64,000 nucleotides of DNA, taken from the NCBI GenBank assembly GCA_023055505.1, contig JALIRH010000004.1:20083368-20147367 (forward strand). Reading direction: 5' to 3'. Numbering within the stretch: position 1 is the first letter of the stretch; each line of letters starts with the position of its first letter. Of the stretch, positions 1 to 22,100 are shown in pieces. The notes below the pieces were generated by a model. It worked only from the letters and a program-made list of their open reading frames with translations, ran no database searches and was not told the origin of the DNA. Both the position numbers and the translations under genes were made by a program. The DNA is from Callipepla californica brunnescens (lineage: Eukaryota > Chordata > Aves > Galliformes > Odontophoridae).

Positions 1-3000
1 ATTTCATGAGGACTGTGACTCCTGTATCAAAGCCAGTGAATACGTATCGCTCTAAGGAACACAATTCAATAAGCATTTCTAAACTGAGATTTTACTACAT
101 ATCTATCTTCAGTAGTATGTTAATTAGATCACTAAGAAAAGTCATACCCAAGCAGACTTGGATATCATGCTTTTTCAGTTAAGAAACAAAGTAGAACACT
201 ACAAGTTAGAGAGGTTTCTCCTGATAATGGAGGACTGTAAATACAATGTGGCATTTATTTTCAATTACTGGTGCAGATATTTGATACATAAAATGCAGTT
301 AAAATATTTTTAGAGCTACTAGGCACAAATCAATAATAATGATACAAGAACCTTTAACCAAATCTAGCATAGTTTCAGCATCAAGCTATCAGAAATACAT
401 TAGAATGTATTTTTTTTTCCTAACTTTAGAATAAATTTTTACTACTTTTAAATCTTTCTGAAGCTAAGTTCTGTATTAATGTCTGTCCCTATAAAGAAAA
501 CACCTGCAATTTTCAGAAATAATAAAACCAGAGACTAATACTTCCTCAGAAAAAAAGCCAACCAAACTATGAAAGCTCCTTTTCAAAGTGACATTATACA
601 CTGTTATTACGTCACTGCTGATTTCTTCTCTTTAAAAATCAAAACAAAACAACATAGCAGTCTTCCTTTGTCATGAAAATGAGACATAGAGACTATCAAT
701 CGCATAAAAAATACTTTCCTGCATAATAGCAATGGAGTCTGGCCACTACTGATCAGATGAATTCTAACTATTTCTCTCAAGATATCACTTCCAATAGAGT
801 CATCATGAAGTACCGCATAATTCATACATAAGTTCTACCTTAATTTCAGTGTGCAGATTTCAAGTATCTGTATTTCTGATTTTTTTACCTGATTTCTATG
901 AGCCAATATATAATTTCAGGTTACTGCTACGCTATACTTGTGCTTCAGTTTTGCTGTTTGCACTATATTTTTGATTTTCATAAAGGTGAAAATGTCATTC
1001 AGATTCAAACAGAAACATTCAAAAAAAAAAAAAAAAGAAAAAAGAAAGCAAACAAAAAAAAACCTAATCCACAACCAACAACAGGAAACAAAATTCAGTC
1101 TCCCTTCTGATTCTTCATTGAGACAGTAAATGCATCGCTGTGTGATGTAATAAAAATTAAATCCAGCTCTATCCAATTATAAAATTGGTACTATATTTGC
1201 ACATTGCCCTAAGTTTGTGTTACGCTTGCAAGGAAGCAATCCATGAATATTACAATTTCCAAACATGTCAGAAGAATTTATGAAACCCAAACTGTACAAA
1301 CATGATTTTAATACAAATTGTAATTTATGCAGTCATAAAATTACTGTATTCATTTTTAAAAATTGAAACCTGGATACACATTTGTAAAAATGTCTCCTCA
1401 TAATATAAGATCTTTTGGAAAGCATTATGGGTTTCTCATGTCCATAATGCTTCACCACCAACAGTTGTTATAATTCATATGAAGAACTAGCTGCTTTCAG
1501 TATGCTTAAAAGCATGCTTTATAGATATTATTTACAGAAAGCAGACACAGAGATAAGCAGTCTTATCTATATTAAGTTTTTTTCTCTTTTCTTTCAGTAT
1601 TTTAATATATACTCCCCTCCTATCCACAAGGTGTTACAGTTGCGCAGTATGCAGACAAAGATGTAATCAGAAACCAGTATATCTCCTAAAAACAAAATGC
1701 CTTAAACATTTGGCAGTCAACTGTAACCCACCTTTGCCACCATGCACAGGTGTGATGATAAAAATAAAGCATGGCCCCATATAGAAGTCACAACACAGCT
1801 GATTTCACTCAAGCACTCAAATGACCTTCAGGATATGTGTTACCAGTAAGAAATTTAAATCTAAAAGTTACCTAAAAGTGTGAAGTCAATATATTCTGAT
1901 TCTGTTTTGGTTTCAAGCAAAATAACGCTAAGATGAGATACGGCAATAAGGCAGTATCACTTTCACCAATCTGAGAACTCTTTAAATACATATATTCTGT
2001 GCTTATAAACTACTTGTAAGTAAACACATCCACTTGTACTAGAATTTTTAGAAATTATTTGAAGTTGAATCACTTCTCAAAAATTATATAGGGGTAATTT
2101 AGAAATACTAGAGATGTCTTTCTACCTGTCCTGATTTTAGCAGTTTATACATTACCCTTTTCCAAAAAGATCTCTTCCCTTTTTCCATGCGAAAAACCTA
2201 TCTAATTAGAAGAAAATGCTAAGCCACTAGGTAAATTCACAAACTTTAAAAAAGGATTTTTTTTTCTTCTGTAATTTTATTTGAACTAAATTTTAATGAA
2301 AACAGTTGATACTTTAACACCAGAGTTGATCAGCTCATGCCGGGAAATTGCAGAGACCACTGAGCCTACCTGAAGCATCTTTTACTATCTTCTACTATCT
2401 CATGCTAATGAAATTTCAATGCTGGAAAAAATTCATTCCAAACATATGTTATTTAGTAAGATTAGCTAGGCATTTAAAAAATATATATATAACAAAAAGT
2501 GATCATTTCAAGGACAGATAGATTAACCATGTGGTTATGAATTTTGAAAAGTACTGTGGATTCCACAACACATAAATGATAAAAAAAAAAAAATTAAGTA
2601 AATTGTTACAGGCTTTTTAATCTTTTTTCTTCTTTTATTTTTTTGTCCATACCCCAGTGCAAATACTAACAATCAGTGCATGTGGATATTTTTACTAAGG
2701 CTAATTTATTGCCTTCTCCTTCATTTTTATGCTACTGCTGCTAGAGAACCTGCAGAAGGGAAATGGACAAGAGGATCCTCTCAATAAAAATTCATTTGCC
2801 CTCTGCAGGTAGCACACTGAAAAAAAAAATTAACAGGATCATACTGACTGCTTGTTTTCTTCCATTGATCATTTCTTAATTTGCAGCTTGGAAAGCTTCA
2901 CTTGAAAGAACAGCTAACCAAATATGAACTTGTTCTTAATTCTTCCTTACACCAAAGATTGATGCAAAAAAAAAAAAAAGGATGCCTAAAGAATTTCTCT

Positions 3001-6000
3001 CCCTCAGACAGAAGGTTCCACTAAGCTCAGTAGGCAGCATTTATATTTCCACATGTCAAGCAACTGCCTCTGCCACACAGACACCAGAATCAAACACAAA
3101 TCTTTTATATATTTGCATTAGGAGGAAACTCTGTAGATGAAAACTGTTCAAAGAAAATCATTATGCATTTGAAATCCAACTGCTTAAAAGAACAGCAGTA
3201 ATTTGTGGGTTCTGAGTGCATCTCCGGGGCACCATTTTTTCTTCCAAAATCTTTCCGAAATAATACTTCCTAATATTCCCTCATATTCTGAATATGTGCT
3301 TTTGTATGTAAATTTCACATACTCCAGAAAAACTGCCTGACAAAGAAAACAATGACAATATCCTTATCAATCATATGTTGATTGCCCTTCAAAGTACTTA
3401 ACAGTAAAAACTGAAAAGAGAATTCTGGATCTGAGCATGCCTTTGAATCTGATCAAAAGCACTTTCACTGAGGATCAGTGACAGTAGTAACATCACAGCA
3501 AATGGTAAACCTTTGGGAAATTAGTTAAACTTCATGCAGGATTGATACAGTTTATATCAGGATAGGATAGAGTATGACAGTTCTGTAGGTCCTGAAAGCT
3601 GCTCTCTTTGCTACATACAACTTTAATGGTGGCAACGCTGAAAAGCAGACTAATTGAGCAAAGAATAGCCTTTCCCTCCTTTTCATTCTAGGAGGCATCT
3701 ATTTGATGACGCAGTATGTCTTGAAACAAATTCTAAAGTGGATTTTTGACGAATATGTCTATTACTGGTATTTCTAATGGACAGGTAAAATAGAAAAGTA
3801 GTACTTTCGCTAGTTGAGCTCTAATTCAGTCCTGAAGTGCTTGGCAACTACATGACCATATTAAAAATCATTTTCAAGAACAGGATAACAAGAGAGGAGC
3901 AGACTGGGTTTTCTGTTTGTTTCCTTCTGAGTAGGTATTATTAAATGTGGACATCAGTGTCCATCATTCATCTCTTGCTATTGTAGACTTTTGAAATCTG
4001 CCAAAATTATTTCATGAAAACCAGTAAAATTTTACATTTCTGTGCATCCCTGGCTGATACAGCTACAATATGCAAAATAAAATGACAACTATATAAGGGA
4101 CATACATACTTTCTCTAAATATCCCTTGAATGTGTCAATAAATCTTACATCATTCTTCCCTTGAATTCCAGTGAGATGCTTAAAAATTAAGGTAAATTTT
4201 CCAACTGAGATCAGTGCATTATTGCTCATATTGGATATGAATATCTACATGACGGCTTACATTTCCACAACATTTTTTGTGGGAAGATTGTAGCTAATAA
4301 TATAAACAAATGCCTAAAACAGTTTTAAAAACACTGCAGTAAGGTAGCTTTCTGGAAAAATAAGACCTACAAGAAAGTAAATGTGGAAGTGCTAACTAAT
4401 TCCAACTGCTTTACACACAAGAGACACAATTACCATTCCCTAGCAAAATGAAGAGCCATCGAATCATGAATTTAGAATTAGCCCTGTTTGTATATGTCTC
4501 ATTAAGCACTTAAAGAAATAAAGAAACGTCAAAATGGCATACAAATACAGAATCTATAATCATTAAGGGCTGAATTCTAGAATAATTATAAGTCTGCTTC
4601 ATACAACAGAAGACTGCCACAGCTAGAAAACGTCTTCATGCTCTTATTGAAGAATTAGAACTGAAAAACCATAGAGATAAGAAAAAATAATCCAAGGCCA
4701 CCAATTTTAATTGTTTCTCAAGTCATAGTTTCACTTTTAGCAGAATGTCTATCTAAGCATCTTTTCATACACAGCTCAGGCCAGCCATTACTATGTTCCC
4801 ATTTCCTGTTCCACGGCCTTTGCTCAGCACTGTATGCATTCTTCTAATGAGCAATGTTCTGAGAAGTTACCTGGCTGAAAAAACTACAAAAAATAACGTG
4901 ATATTTCACAGGGATTTGCTGTACAATTTGTGCACTATATAAGAAAAGGATGCTTAACAACACTGTGACCTCACTCTTCAGATTCAAGTACTGTCAAAGA
5001 ATTAATTCTGTCTTTTGTAGTGACTCAACTTTTAAGTTGAGTAACCAAGGAGAGGGGAAGAAAAATACTCCAATTCTCTTCCATCCTATATGTATGGCAA
5101 GAGAAGAGTTATATTTATCAAAGAAATAAAGGCAGACCTACATCCTATAACCCTCACTGCTCTAGTGAATGAGGAATATACACAAATTTCACGACTCCCA
5201 ACTATCTGATATCAAACTAAAGGAGGCTGCAATAAAGTTCCTGAACTCTTACTCATCCACAAATTGGAAAGAAAACCCCTTTGCCTAATTTCAGGAACAA
5301 ATGTATCACTATTTATTTTTAAGTACATGAAACTAAATTTAACAGTGAAGATCCCCGAAATGTGCAATTCACTAGGTATGAATGCTAAACTAAATGACAA
5401 GCAGCAGTAAATGCATGAAAATACATTCAGTACCAAATATTTATAAATATATTTATATTCAAAACAGTTTTGAAATATTTTTTACTATTTAATTGGATAA
5501 AAGCTTCAGTTTACTAACATGCATATTCATCTTTCATACTGCTGGAGCTTCCAACTTGCTAAGTAACATTACTGCGATGTAAAAAAAGTGAAGGACCTGT
5601 AAAATCATTTCAGTTCTTCAGTGAGCCATAAGGTACATAAGGCTTTCATTGCTGAAATAAATCAAAGATTCACATGCTCATAACTTCCACAGTAAACAAT
5701 ACTCTGGAAATGATGCTCTTAGTAAAGTCAGGAGTGTCAAAAATCAAGGAAAAGGAACAAAGCAGTCATGGACTTAACAGGTAAAAAAGAAAGAGGAGGC
5801 TGAGAATCCTGCATATTATCTTCACTCTTTCCCTTTTTCACACTGCTCAGTAGCAGCACCTGGCACAATACCATTCTTTTTCACATGACAAGAGTATACC
5901 ACCTCAGAGCCACTTTTAATAATGCAGCTGTTAAGTACTAAGGAAGCCAGAGAAGATAATGTACAAAAACCTACTTTGAGTATTGTGAGGAGCTTGATAA

Positions 6001-7178
6001 TCACAATTGCAATGCACTCTAACTGAAAAATTAGAAGGCAAAAAAAAAAATCCCCATCTATTTCATGTCCTGGGATACAAACAAACACCAAAGCTTAATT
6101 TTTAACCACTTAATTTCTCCAAAGTCCTTTCCCCTAGTCAATACTCACTCACCTCTGTTGTCATTCATTGATCCTACTGAAGTTTGAAAGAACCTAATAA
6201 CGATGGTTAACTTTTAAAATTAATAGTTTTGTGCACACTTCATGAAGAAAAATAAGTCTTTCACAAAGATATAGTTATACTGAAAAATAAGTTGGAAATA
6301 AATGACAACATAGAAGATAATTCAAATGAAATATTAATGGTAAAATGATGATGATATGTTGCAGCCTTATGCATTAATGCTATGTCATACTGCTTTACCA
6401 GTCAATGCAAGCTGAGGGTGCTTAACAAATTTTAACAAATTTGTTAATACACAAATTATGATAAACATTAATTTCATTTCAAGTCTCCTTCAATTTTATA
6501 ATGTAAATAAACTGTGAATACAACATTTTGAAGATTCTGCTTTCTCTAGTGACATTTCCATTAGGTACTAACTCAGCAGATCTCACCTTTGCTTTATATA
6601 TTGTAAGCAGTAGAACAATTCCTGATGCCATAAGAAGAAATTTGACTATATCCTATTCCCTCACATTAAAATAATTTACAGCAGTCCAAATTTTATTATG
6701 CATTCCCAGTTCAAAATCAACCTGCTACTGATTACAGATCATAGGAACACCTTTTTTAAAAACAAAGAAACAGTGAGATTTTAAATTTAGTTTTGAAAGA
6801 AAAAAAATATGTATTTCTTAAGATTAATTAATCCTACCTTTTCCAAGTGAAAACCCCTCAGTGGATGGGAATCTATCTTCCAGAAATATTTGGTGTTCCA
6901 GATCACAGTAAACTGAATAAAATAAAATATTCCTCTCCCTAGTTTTAACTCTAAATGGGATTATATATATTTTTTGAAAGAGAATTTCTGACTCAATTCC
7001 TTAATAAGATTGGTTCTCATTCCCTTATCTCATCTTAACTTCCAAAGTATTTTCAAGATGTCGTGCATAGCAGTATGACTAGCACATGCACCTAGTACCA
7101 AACTCAGCAGAGCAACTAAAAACCTTTGCAGATGACTGCTATAACGCAGTCACTTCTATGAAGACAAGACTTATTCAC
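1..7178 (-). other. TTBK2 intron after the 7,179-7,427 exon, incomplete
   Basis: No minus-strand coding block of TTBK2 and no plus-strand gene can be seen. Content is AT-rich with A-runs at 1,021-1,036, 2,581-2,593 and 2,966-2,979. I looked here for the long C-terminal exon and did not find it, so it must lie beyond position 1. Confidence 0.7.
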
Positions 7179-7427
7179 CTGCTGAAGTTGTGCTTTTGAG
7201 ATGCGAATGACAGGGGGAAACTTGTTGCCACAGGGAATGACAGGAAGCTGCCTACGACCAGTTGAGCGGGAGGAAGAGGAGTGGCTCTCAGCTGATTGAC
7301 TCCTTGGTAAACCAGCCTCTTTCAGAGGGTCCGGGTGGATGGACAGATAGGCTATAGGGCTCATGGTGCGGAGGATGGGACTTGAAATTCTTGGAGTGGA
7401 GAAATGCAGCATATGAGATGAGTTGAG
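7179..7427 (-). CDS. TTBK2: Probable TTBK2 coding exon, residues 672-754: Ser/Pro-rich
   Basis: Acceptor ACCATGTTCTCACAG precedes 7,427 and donor GTGAATAAG follows CAG at 7,179. The 249 nt are open throughout, phase 0 at both ends, on the same strand and in step with the preceding exon. The product has three parts: HFSTPRISSPILRTMSPIAY, a serine-rich stretch SAESHSSSSRSTGRRQ, and a hydrophobic/basic end LPVIPCGNKFPPVIRISKAQ. I do not recognise these residues from the human TTBK2 isoform I know, so it may be an exon absent or alternative in mammals. Codon use and the good splice sites support a real exon; its inclusion in the mRNA is inferred. Confidence 0.75.
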
Positions 7428-14617
<7,190 letters not shown>

Positions 14618-16094
14618 CTAAAAATGAAGGAAAAAGTTAATTAGCTTCATTTTTGTCACAAAAATAAAAAAAAATATATAGAAATATCTTCTGATGATAA
14701 TTTAACATACTCCACCTTCATGATTTTGAGTGACAATTTTTCAAGAACATATAACCAACATTTTTCCAATGCTTCAAATGCAAGATATGCAAACTTCATT
14801 TTTACATTAAAAACAAACAAGCAAGAAAAAACAACCAAATCCTCCCAGTGTTTGTAGCAGAAAAGAGAGGGAAAAAAGGCAGAAATATGCACATAGGCAT
14901 GACTAAGTTGCTGCAGAATAGGAGCCACAGCTTTCCAAGAGAAAGAAATATATGAAATATATGAAAGAATATATTTGGCAAGATCATTAACTACGAAATT
15001 CATCGGTAGTACATATGAAGAATACAAATTCACTATGTATATACTTCCTTTATTTAATAACATGCATCTTTTATATTATCCAAACCACAGAAAAGCCACA
15101 CGGGGAACCTTTCCGCTTGGATTTTATGCTATGAAAATTCATCTAGGCCAATTGGTGTCCTTCCAATCTTACTTTGGAAAACTTTTGTCTCATTCCAGTA
15201 ACTAGTGGGAAGGCTGTGCATGTATCACATTATCTCTTGCTTCAAAGCATTTTGACAAAATATATATATTTTTTTCTTACTAAAATCTAAACCTCTGATT
15301 TTCATTCTTTATTCTGATCAAGGCTGCTGAAAATTTCTCGGCCTCCTTCAAAAACACCTACTTTTTCTAACTTTAAATGGATAGCATGTTGGATCATTTT
15401 TCTTGCACAAAATGCGTTCATTTTATCGTTGCTCTTAAGAACTCCTAAAATGCTATCCATCTCTGTCAATTCCAAACCCTACTGAACTGCACAAAGCCAT
15501 AATTCACTCTGTCCCATTCACACTCTCCTTTATTCTTTTTTCCTTTACCCTCAGCACTCTCTCTCAAACAATTTTAGACATCATTCTCCTCTGAATCTTT
15601 TCTATAATTTCTGCTATAATGAAAAAACAAATGCTATTTTCAACATAGTAGCATAAAACAGCTGTATTTTTGAGTTTTTTGTTAAAGCATGGGCCAACAG
15701 TGAGTGACTAAAAGCACACCACTTCATCACCAATCTGAGGCTGCCCATATCAGCAAGTAATACTCTCTTCAAAGAAGAAAAATGACTTTTCCAGGCAACA
15801 CTTCAGTGGAGGGTGGGGGAAAGAATGGATTCATGTCATGATCCAGCTGTATGCATCAAGGGTGCAAAGCTCAAGATTTCTGAAAACTGCCGGAGTGATT
15901 ATCACTCTAAAACAGTCTCATCAATTTAACTTAAAGAACACTCAGTGGAGCCTAGAATACAAGCATAGCATCCAAACCTAACAGATTACTGACTGCAAAG
16001 AAACGGACAATTATTTTTAGAAACCTAACCACGTTACAGTTCCAAAATGGATGAAAAAAAAAAAAATACTGTCTCTGAATTGTATCCATAGTCA
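14618..16094 (-). other. TTBK2 intron, unique part
   Basis: The lower half of the 2,908-bp intron. AT-rich; one minus-strand open stretch of 135 codons (14,656-15,063) has no family features and looks like chance. The upper half is the CR1. Confidence 0.7.
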
Positions 16095-17440
16095 CTAGAA
16101 AGACAGAAAAGTCTGAGGTGGAGGGAACCCTCAAGGAGCACTGATTCCAACTCCTGGCTCCACACAGGACCCCTAGAATTCAAACCATGTGCTTCTGGAA
16201 TTCCAGCCAACCTAGTCAATCATTGTCAACCAATCATCGCCCTGGGAAGCCTGTGCCAGGGCCTGACCACCCTCTGGTGAAGAACTTTTTCGTAACATCC
16301 AACCTGACCCTGCTCTGACACAGCTCCATGTCATTCCCTCAGGTTCTGCCACTGTCACCAGGGAGCAGAGCTCAGCGCTACCCCTGCACTCTTCCTGAGG
16401 AGCTGCAAACCACCACAAGGCCTCCCCTCAGCCTCCTCTGGGCAGCACAAAGCAAGGGACCTCAGCCATTCCTCTTATGTCATTCCTTCTCAACTCTTCA
16501 ACATCTTTGTAACCTTCCTTTGGATGCTCTCTAATAGCTTTATGCTGATCTTACATTGTGGCACCCAAAACTGCATACAGAGGTCAAGGTGAGGCCACAC
16601 CAGTGCAGAACAGAACACTGCTAGGTCAGATGCATCCCAGGGTACAGTTGGCCCTGTTGGCTGCCATTCCACACTGTTGACTCCCAATCAATTTGCCATC
16701 AGCCAGAACACCCAGATCTCTTTCCAAGGGATGCTCTTCAGCCTCTCATCCCCAAGTTTATACATACACTCAAGGTTGCTCAGTTCCCGGGGGGCACAGC
16801 AGAATCCAGCACTTGCTGTTTTTAAACTTAATATGGCTGGTTATTGCTCAGCCCTCTAGTTTTTCAAGATCGCTTTGCAGGCCATCTCTGTCCTTGCGGG
16901 AGTCTATAGCTCCTCTCAATTTAGTGCCGTTCACAAACTTAGCATACCTTCAAGTTTTGCATCTAAGCCACTGATGAAAACATTAAAGAGAACAGGTCTA
17001 AAATGGAGCCTTTCCAAAGCCCACTAGTGCCTGATCAACAACCTGATGTAACTCCATTTACTCCAATCCTCTGAACTTGACCAATCAGACAGTTGTGATA
17101 CAATTATAGTTTATACAACCTAAGTTATACAAACTAAGTTATACAACCTACTGCATTATGCCTTCTCTAGATATATGCTGGATAGTTTGTCCTGAAGGAT
17201 ATTGTCAGAAACAGAAAATTTTGCTGAAATCCCCAAAGATAACATCAATTGGCTTCCTTAGGTAACCTAGGTTGATAACCTTGTCATAAAATATTAAGTT
17301 GGTTAAACAGGACTTTTCCCTCATGAACTCATGCGGGCTGTAACCAATGACCACACTGTATTTCAGGTGTTTTTCAGTAACTCCCAGAATAATTTTCTCC
17401 ATAATTTTGACAGGCACTGAAGTGAGACTGCCACAGTCAA
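16095..17440 (-). mobile_element. CR1 LINE 3' half with RT relic
   Basis: The minus strand near 17,240-17,440 reads degenerate CR1 reverse transcriptase (SLTSVPVKIMEKIILGVTEK, REKSCLTNLI, DVIFGDFSK). Near 16,500-16,640 it reads the conserved CR1 C-terminal block (CSALVWPHLDLCMQFWVPQ, LLESIQRKVTKML). The part below 16,490 matches the CR1 3' UTR style (beginning, on the plus strand, with GGAGGGAACCCTCAAGGAGC). Frameshifts and stops make it inactive. It ends about 85 bp from the donor at 17,525. Confidence 0.9.
17111..17151. repeat. Three tandem 14-mers inside the CR1
   Basis: The unit TTATACAACCTAAG occurs at 17,111, with one change at 17,125 and as 13 nt at 17,139. It sits inside the CR1 reverse-transcriptase relic and is not part of the usual CR1 sequence, so it is a later local expansion. 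Confidence 0.85.
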
Positions 17441-17498
17441 GACTGTACAATGAAACAGAAGGGAACTGAAGATGCACATGCATAAAATTCTGCCATCA

Positions 17499-17651
<153 letters not shown>

Positions 17652-18493
17652 CTAGGAGCAAATAACACAGAAAACATTAGCACACCGTTGTTCTCTGCTA
17701 CAACGCTCACACTGCCATCTTACAGCCATTCAGAACAATACTAACCAGAAAGATAGGTGTGTTACACTGGTAAGCATGGAGGAAGGCAGTTCTTAATCAG
17801 ACAGCAAGATAAGAGACTGCCATCAGTACATACGCAAAAATAACATACCAACTACAAATCGAATACGAAAAGCTATTCACTTTTCTTCTGTGCTTGAATG
17901 CTGCCTGATATTATTAGACATTTCAACCCTTCTAAAGAGCCTGCTTTAAAGATTAAAATATCTTGTACTGTTTGAAGCCCAGTCGATTTCTGGTGATTAT
18001 TTGGTCATTGCGGAACACTGCAGAAGATTAGTAAATCTTGCTTAGTGTAAGATGAGTAAATCAAAACCAAAAGAAGCTACCGATACAGCAAACTGTCATC
18101 TACTAACATATGAACTACAGGAGTAAACTAGTTTCAATATGATTTCAGGAGAAATTGAAAGAAGTAATAGTAATAGGCTAATTAAATACTACTGTTTCTT
18201 GGAATATCTCACCTAAGATACATGCCAAAAGAGTGCGGCATATCAGTGGATTAATTTTTGTTCATCAGCAAATAAGAAATGCCAAAACTATACACTTTTG
18301 CCTTTTGAAATATTTTCAAACTAAAAGCGCAATACACTTTCTCACTAAATCAGTTCATAAGACACAGTAGTACTTTATACCATGACATTAAGAATGAAAA
18401 GTAAAACAAGAAAACACTTGAAAGTATAATGCTTAAAATAACAAAGCAGTGATTCTTTGTGGAATCTGTATCATGGCACTTGCTTGCAATTTA

Positions 18494-18652
<159 letters not shown>

Positions 18653-19118
18653 CTAATGCATCTTACAAATTAGGAATGTTGAATATACATTACTACACGT
18701 AAAATTCATATAATCAACACCGTAAAATAAGTTGTTAAAGTAGTAGACTGATTTAATTGTAAGTAGAAACAGACAAATACATTTCCAGAGAAGAAACAGA
18801 TACAAGTTGAAGTGTGTTAATATTATATTGTAAGTCTCCATGTTTAATAGTAAGAAAACATACTAGAGGTTATCTATTTTACAGAACTCAGGTCTATAAA
18901 ATTTGCAATACAACTGAGCAAAGATAATGATTAATGAACTATTTCTACAGAAACCATTTACTCTTCATTACTGTACATTACATCATTTCCCCAAATTTAG
19001 ATGTATACAGTTCTACAAGATAAATGTACCTATATAAGGATACAAAACAAAATCAATAGCAAATGCATTTCTGCTTTCAGTTACACCAGATGGATATGAT
19101 ACAATTTCAGATACTCAC

Positions 19119-19184
19119 TCTGTTTCTATGAGCATTGATTGAGGCATATCGTACTGTTCCCCGAAAACCAGCAACAGCTCGTGG
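19119..19184 (-). CDS. TTBK2: TTBK2 coding exon, residues 180-201: activation segment and SIN motif
   Basis: Acceptor CTTTAATAG precedes 19,184 and donor GTGAGTATC follows AGA at 19,119. It is only 66 nt, phase 0 at both ends, and lies after the 13.6-kb intron. It codes PRAVAGFRGTVRYASINAHR plus NR. The SIN triplet (194-196) stands where most kinases have APE, the hallmark of the CK1/TTBK group. Skipping it would keep frame but remove the activation segment. Confidence 0.97.
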
Positions 19185-22100
19185 CTATTAAAGAACAACA
19201 ATTTAAAAAGATTCTGTCAGAAAGAAGCCCTCTGAATAGTTAAATACACATCTATGAAATGGGTATGGAGCCACAATAAATATCAGTTTAAGACTGTCTT
19301 ATTTCAATTTGCTGTGTTATCTGCAAGTTATCAGTGGAAATCTACACAGGCATCAGAAAGCAACACATCATAGTTTCTTAAATCATACAATTATGTCAGT
19401 TTTTGTTCTCCAGAAGCACCATGTCCTCTTTAATTCATGCATTAAAAAAAATAACATCTGTATGACAGCAATATTTCTCTTTTTGTTTTCCAATAACGAA
19501 ATACCTCCAGGTATTAAATAGTAGACGCCTAAGTCTCAAAATTTTGACAGGATCTAAAACATAATTGCTTCCAGTTTGCTCAAATGCACCAATATATACA
19601 TGGCACAAGTAGCTACTTATTACAAATCATTTGCTGAATCAGCAAACCAATAAATATTGAGAAAATCCAAGATATAAGACAGCCACAGGTGCATCTCCCA
19701 GTCACAGCACAGAAAGCTGAGGCTGAACAATAAACAGTAAGAGTTTCACAATTGGCACCAATTAAAAATACTTATTTTTATTATTCCAAATATCAGTTTT
19801 TCTTCCCTCACACTGTAGGTATTGTCAACTAAGTCAACTGCTGTTTTATAACCACAGAATCTATCTTGCCAGCCTTCTCTCCGTCATGTAAAACACTACC
19901 AAAAGAACTATATAAATGATAAAGTATATTTAAAACAACGAAAAAATTAAAAAGTAGCGTTATTACTTTGTCTAGGCAGATACGCAATCCATTCTACCTC
20001 TCTTGATCAATCATCCTACATACACTAAAGAGAACTGCTAGGCCTGCAAAGTTTGTTTTCCTTTGTATTCCTTGCTTCCCAATCAATAATTCTTCCTGTC
20101 TTTTCTAACACTGAATGTGAGAAAGTTAAGAACTGTCATGGATCTCAAGACATTACAGAACTCTGCACAATATGTTGAAAAATCTTCATATATACACAAA
20201 AATAATCATAATACACAATCACTGTCCTACTAACGAAAGACAATACACTGCAAACTGTCATTCATGCATATCAAGAGCTGTCATTACTGTCAGTAACCCT
20301 ATCAATTTAATCCAACAGGATTATGCAGAAAGGTGTTTTAAAATGATTTAACAGTTCCTATAATCAATGTCTTTTACAGTGATACAACAAGAACTGAATT
20401 AGCGTTAGTTAAGGCAGAAAGTATTTTCTAGGATGTTTTTAATACAAACAGAATCTCAGACAATACTCTACGTTTAGATTATCTTAGATTTTACACATTC
20501 TCACAAAGTTTCAATAATGCCTGGAATACACTTTCTGTTCAGGAAGGATAGACAATTGAGATACTGTCTTCAGTCACCACATCCACCCTGAACATTATCC
20601 AGAAAGAAAGCTCTCTCTAGCTGCAGGTAATTCATAACACCACATAGTAATAAACAGCATAGCTCCAAATGTTTCGTAGCACTGACAAATTAAATAATAA
20701 TAATAATAAAGTCCTCTATAAAAAAAATATTTTCCCTTCCCAATGTGGTAGCCCAAAGCACATCCTCCCAATTCACGAGATAATTTATAAACTTCTAAAC
20801 ATCTGCAAAACTTCTGAAACTGTTTCAGAGATCTTCATGCACCTTACCATTTCATGTAGAAAAAGAGACTCATTAGAGGCAATAATAGCAACTTCCTGAA
20901 GGATTCGCTACATTTTTCAAATGCAGTGCCTCTCCACTACTACTCACGTTCATTTGTCTTTTCACCCAGAGTTCACTTGCAAAAAAGTGAAAAATGATAC
21001 TCTTGTAGAACCACTTTTATAGTCATATCTTCCATATCCCATATCTAAGAAACTTGCTCCCAAAGCAAAGGAAAATGTCCTTGTTGAAGGGGAAACAAAC
21101 AAAAATAACACCACTGACCTCTTTTTTTTTTCTATCATTGAACATTTGGAGCATGTAGCCAAGAAATGCATTTGCAGCAAAGACATGGTGAATTTCATGT
21201 TTCAGTGCATCTGTAAATTCCACTAGCATCCTTGATTAAATGTATCACATGTTCCTTTCCAGGACAAATGGGATAAGAACCACATCTGCTGGTTCTTCAG
21301 TGGGTCAACAGAGGAAGCAAATTATTAAAAGCAGTTTGGTAACCCTAGAAATGCTCTGGGCTTATTATTTTGCGTAGTGTTGAAAAGGTTACATGGAGTA
21401 AAAGTTAGTTTTATGCTACAGTCATAGAAACTATATAATAAATGTGGAGAAAAAAAAAACAAACAATAAAGACTTCCTTCTTATTATATGTGACACACTA
21501 CAGGTCTCCTTTTTACCAGTTAGGCAATGACTGATAAGTGCCTTTAAATTTTTAGATTGAGAAATCAGCTCAGGAAGCGAACATTACCTTCTCAATACTG
21601 CCTCTAAAGCTGAATTGTAAAGCTAATAGAAGGATGGGTAGAGAAGCAGCTACTCTGTTTCCCTTTGCGAAGAATCTTCTGTTCATCCACTGCAAATACA
21701 ATTTCAGGGTTTACCTTTCTTTATATCCTTTATATCCCCTTTTTTGTGAATAGGAGCTTTGCAATTTAATTTACTGTTTAACATGCATTAGCATCAGCTT
21801 AAAGAAAATGAAACATTCAGGGATCATCTGGGTAAGCAAAGATCAGATAGCTGAAACACAATTGCCTTTACAACTTATACGTCATGATTAGTTATCATCT
21901 GTGTACAGCTTTTCAAAGCCATACTTCCAGCTCTCTAAAGAAACCATATAAGCCACTAATAGCAGAGTACTCACACTGAAAATTCCCTATCAAACCACCT
22001 CCTACCAACTGTCAGTACAATATACTCTTTGGTCTCTATTCTACCTAAGCAAAAGCTGTGATTTCCAAACTGCTACCCAGTTCCAGTAAATGCTGGGAAA

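Noticed and set aside
14656..15063. 135-codon minus-strand open frame upstream of the exon at 14,460
   Set aside because: Not in phase with TTBK2, no homology I can see, and it lies in an intron confirmed by the exons on both sides.
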